A stretch of 64,000 nucleotides of DNA, taken from positions 128,239 to 192,238 of the forward strand of contig LFSP01000037.1 of assembly GCA_001513145.1 (NCBI GenBank). Reading direction: 5' to 3'. The first letter of the stretch is position 1. Every line of letters starts with the position of its first letter. This stretch comes from Clostridia bacterium DTU025 (GTDB lineage Bacteria; Bacillota; DTU025). The notes beneath the pieces were generated by a model. It searched no databases. It saw only the letters and a program-made list of their open reading frames with translations, and had not been told where the DNA came from. The position numbers were made by a program, and so were the translations under genes. Shown piece by piece: positions 61,758-64,000 of this stretch.

Positions 61758-62366
61758 TCATTCAGAAGGGCCCAACCGGGCCAAGGACGCACGGATTATC
61801 TCCGCGGCGCTACCCCTGTAGCCCGCGACGACGGCGGCTCTCACCGCCCGCTCGGCCTCCATGGCGGAGTATCCCAGAGCCATCAGGCCGCTTATGGCAT
61901 CGCCCTCAGGCGAGCCCACCGTCCACGCGGACGGCACTTGTTCGGCCGATGCAGGCAGGCCGAACCTGCGCACCCTGTCGCGTAGCTCCACGGCCAGACG
62001 CTCGGCGGTACGCCTGCCTACCCCCGGAGCCGAAGCCAGGGTGGCTATATCGCCTGCGTTCACAGCGGCGACGATGGTCTCGAAGCTCAGCGCCGACAGG
62101 ATCGAAAGAGCCGTCTTCGGGCCTATCCCCTTGACATCGCAGAGCACGTCGAAAAGCTCCCGCTCGTCCACGGACTCGAACCCGTAAAGCGAGAGCGAAT
62201 CCTCCCTAACCACCATCGTGGTGAACAGCCGCACCTCGTCGCCGACCTCGCCCACCAGAGACTTGGCCCCGGCGGATGCCCACACCCTGAACCCGATGCC
62301 GCCCACCTCGATGACCATGGCGTCCTTGTCATAGCCGATGAACTTGCCTTTGAGCTGACTGATCAC
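61758..62366 (-). CDS. ruvA: Holliday junction DNA-binding protein RuvA
   Basis: RuvA binds four-way junctions and loads RuvB. The 202-residue protein starts MISQLKGKFIGYDKDAMVIE and has two helix-hairpin-helix motifs, VKGIGPKTALSILSAL near 75-90 and ASAPGVGRRTAERLAVEL near 109-127, plus a C-terminal RuvB-interaction domain (GLMALGYSAMEAERAVRAAV). It overlaps ruvC by four bases. Confidence 0.98.
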   Translation of the reverse strand: MISQLKGKFIGYDKDAMVIEVGGIGFRVWASAGAKSLVGEVGDEVRLFTTMVVREDSLSLYGFESVDERELFDVLCDVKGIGPKTALSILSALSFETIVAAVNAGDIATLASAPGVGRRTAERLAVELRDRVRRFGLPASAEQVPSAWTVGSPEGDAISGLMALGYSAMEAERAVRAAVVAGYRGSAAEIIRASLARLGPSE

Positions 62367-62875
62367 TGCGCATCACCCCATACGTTCCGCGACATCATCA
62401 CGTGGTACGGCGCGCTGTTGATGTGACAGATGGCTATGGCCAGGGCGTCCGCCACGTCGTCAGGCCTGGGCTCGGAGTCAAGGCCCAGAAGAAGCCGCAC
62501 CATGCTCTGCATCTGCTTCTTGTCGGCCTTCCCGTAGCCTGCCACCGCCAGCTTCACCTGCAGGGGGGTGTACTCGCTCACCGGTAGCCCCGCCTGGCAC
62601 GCTGCCAGCAACGCCACCCCTCTGGCGTGCCCCACCGCCAGGGCGCTGGTGGCGTTGGTGTTGAAGAACAGCTGCTCGATGGCGACGCAGTCCGGGCGGT
62701 GCCGGGCGATGAGCGCCGAGAGCTTGCTGTGTATCGTGGTCAGCCTTTCCGGCAGGGGCGTGTGGGCGGCGGTGCGGATGCATCCCATCCCGACGCACCT
62801 GAGCCCCCCGCCTTCATCGCTCACCAGTCCGAACCCTGTGATGGCTGTGCCCGGATCGATCCCCAGCACCAGCAC
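62363..62875 (-). CDS. ruvC: Holliday junction resolvase RuvC
   Basis: RuvC is the nuclease that resolves Holliday junctions. From the GTG at 62875 the protein is 170 residues and starts VLVLGIDPGTAITGFGLVSD, with the first catalytic Asp in GIDPGT. VAIEQLFFNTNATSALAVGH carries the catalytic Glu near residue 68 and the C terminus has PDDVADALAIAICHINS with the last catalytic Asp residues. AAGGGA lies nine bases upstream of the GTG. The longer upstream frame lacks family similarity. Confidence 0.97.
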   Translation of the reverse strand: MLVLGIDPGTAITGFGLVSDEGGGLRCVGMGCIRTAAHTPLPERLTTIHSKLSALIARHRPDCVAIEQLFFNTNATSALAVGHARGVALLAACQAGLPVSEYTPLQVKLAVAGYGKADKKQMQSMVRLLLGLDSEPRPDDVADALAIAICHINSAPYHVMMSRNVWGDAQ

Positions 62876-63021
62876 GTGAACACGTCCCTTCTGGCTGTGG
62901 CCCCGCGGCCCTGCCCGGCAGAGCGCGGAGCTCGCGGTGGCGTTCAGGCAATGCAAAGCGGCCACGGGCCGGAGCGCGTGGCCGCGGAAATGTCCTATGC
63001 GGCGCAAGCGGAACTCACCTG

Positions 63022-63786
63022 TCAGTTCTCCTGCTCCAGCTGCTCCAGCACCTCATCTGGTATGTCGAAGTTTCCGAAAACGTTCTGCACGTCGTCGTGA
63101 TCGTCCAGGGCGTCCACGAGCTTGAGGATGGACCTGGCCTCGTTCAGGCCCAGGGTGACGACGTTGGTGGGTACCCTCACCAGGCTTGCGGATTCCACCT
63201 GCACGCCTGCGGCCTCCAGGTTCCTGCGAACGCCGTCAAGCTCCTCCACTGACGTGGTGATCACGTAGGAGCCGTCCTCCAGCTTCAGGTCCTCGGCCCC
63301 GGCCTCCAAGGCGATGAGCATCATCTCGTCCTCGCCGCCCTGCGTGAACGTTTCCGCCTTGACGGTGATCTCACCTTTGCGTTGGAACATCCAGCTCACG
63401 CAACCCGACTCGCCCAGGTTACCGCCGTGCCGCGAGAACAAGTAGCGAACGTCAGACGCGGTGCGATTGCGGTTGTCCGTGGTGGCCTCAACCATGAGAG
63501 CTACGCCGTGGGGTCCGTACCCCTCGTACACGACCTCCTCGTAGTTCTCGGCGTCTCCCTCACCTGACGCCCGCTTTATCGCCCGCTGTATGCTCTCGTT
63601 GGGCATGTTCACCGCCCTGGCAGCCTGTATCGCCATGCGCAGGCGGAAGTTGGCCTCGGGATCAGCGCCGCCCTGCTTCACCGCAACGGCGATCTCCCTC
63701 GAGACCTTGGTGAACGCAGCGCCGCGCTGGGCGTCTGCCTTGGCCTTCTTATGCTTGATGTTAGCCCACTTCGAATGGCCGGACAC
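63022..63786 (-). CDS. yebC: YebC/PmpR family regulator
   Basis: YebC proteins are regulators or translation factors that act near ruvC loci; newer work links them to relief of proline-stretch ribosome stalling. The 254-residue protein has MSGHSKWANIKHKKAKADAQ, GADPEANFRLRMAIQAARAV NMP, YEGYGPHGVALMVEATTDNR near residues 87-106 and GCVSWMFQRKGEITV. It is followed by ruvC, the conserved order. Confidence 0.97.
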   Translation of the reverse strand: MSGHSKWANIKHKKAKADAQRGAAFTKVSREIAVAVKQGGADPEANFRLRMAIQAARAVNMPNESIQRAIKRASGEGDAENYEEVVYEGYGPHGVALMVEATTDNRNRTASDVRYLFSRHGGNLGESGCVSWMFQRKGEITVKAETFTQGGEDEMMLIALEAGAEDLKLEDGSYVITTSVEELDGVRRNLEAAGVQVESASLVRVPTNVVTLGLNEARSILKLVDALDDHDDVQNVFGNFDIPDEVLEQLEQEN

Positions 63787-64000
63787 CGTGTATACCCCCT
63801 CAATGCTCGCAACGCAAAGGATAAGCCTTACTCATTCTACCACAAGGATTAGGTTTCGCCGTCGACGTCGCCATTCCCTGCTGGAAGGCGGCTCCGTGCG
63901 CCAGCGGAGTCAGCCTGCGACTTCTCCGGCTCCACGGCGTCAGGCCCGCAGGGTGCGCCGTCATCAGCCCTGGACGAACAGTGATGAGCCCAGGGCGACC
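63787..64000. other. Region upstream of yebC at the window edge
   Basis: No gene is recognised here. A possible -10 TAGAAT on the minus strand (63834-63839) lies about 50 bases before yebC without a clear -35. A GCCCTGG / CCAGGGC pair near 63967-63996 could form a hairpin. Confidence 0.4.

Overview
This 64 kb window looks like the chromosome of a GC-rich, endospore-forming member of the Bacillota (Firmicutes). The evidence is the sporulation genes (ylbJ, spoVT, a SpoIIM-family gene), a T-box leader on ileS, a TPP riboswitch on thiT, a PyrR-type attenuator on a uracil permease gene, and Bacillus/Clostridium-like gene order (rpsP-khpA-rimM-trmD-rplS-rbgA-rnhB; ylxM-ffh; rnc-smc-ftsY; plsX-acpP; dnaG-sigA). 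Full-length secretin features and a PorV/FadL-like barrel candidate ending in Phe suggest an outer membrane, so a diderm spore-former such as Limnochordia is my best guess. That placement is inference. Almost everything lies on the minus strand; only ylbJ and rpmB are on the plus strand.

Layout: 1-7139 holds comM (cut by the window edge), yraN, rnhB, rbgA, rplS, trmD, rimM, khpA, rpsP, ffh and ylxM. 7140-8273 is a 1.1 kb non-coding stretch with a 240-bp tandem repeat built from hairpins. 8274-17073 carries ftsY, smc, rnc, acpP, plsX, rpmF, yceD and ackA. 17177-24616 carries a LysM cell-wall protein, ylbJ, a palindrome cluster, a coiled-coil protein, coaD, rsmD, degV/fakB, fakA, an Asp23 protein and rpmB. 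24656-31345 carries a PHP phosphoesterase, T-box-ileS, TPP riboswitch-thiT, a small unknown gene and spoVT. 31368-33566 carries a three-gene rubredoxin/rubrerythrin operon (one rubredoxin only 52 aa), rnpB, a short DksA-like zinc finger and two tRNAs. 33801-35300 is the PyrR-regulated uracil permease.

35304-47465 is the accessory island and the most interesting part. It contains two parallel modules, each ordered as small secreted proteins, then a PapD/DUF916-like Ig-fold protein, then a secretin-like protein, then a last gene (an S41 peptidase in one, a barrel-like protein in the other). No secretion ATPase, platform protein or pseudopilin gene lies beside them. The four small secreted proteins appear to form one divergent family, and three of them have an ACCTG(G/A)C inverted repeat in the upstream leader.

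47808-64000 returns to housekeeping: sigA, dnaG, dgt, ppdK, glyS, glyQ, a SpoIIM-family gene behind a candidate attenuator, a DUF4342 gene, recO, queH, ruvB, ruvA, ruvC and yebC. The clusters combine translation and ribosome maturation, protein targeting, lipid precursor use (PlsX, ACP, FakA/FakB), recombination repair and sporulation. The island appears to add a dedicated envelope-export or surface-assembly function. Starts were chosen from Shine-Dalgarno spacing and family lengths; several are TTG or GTG.
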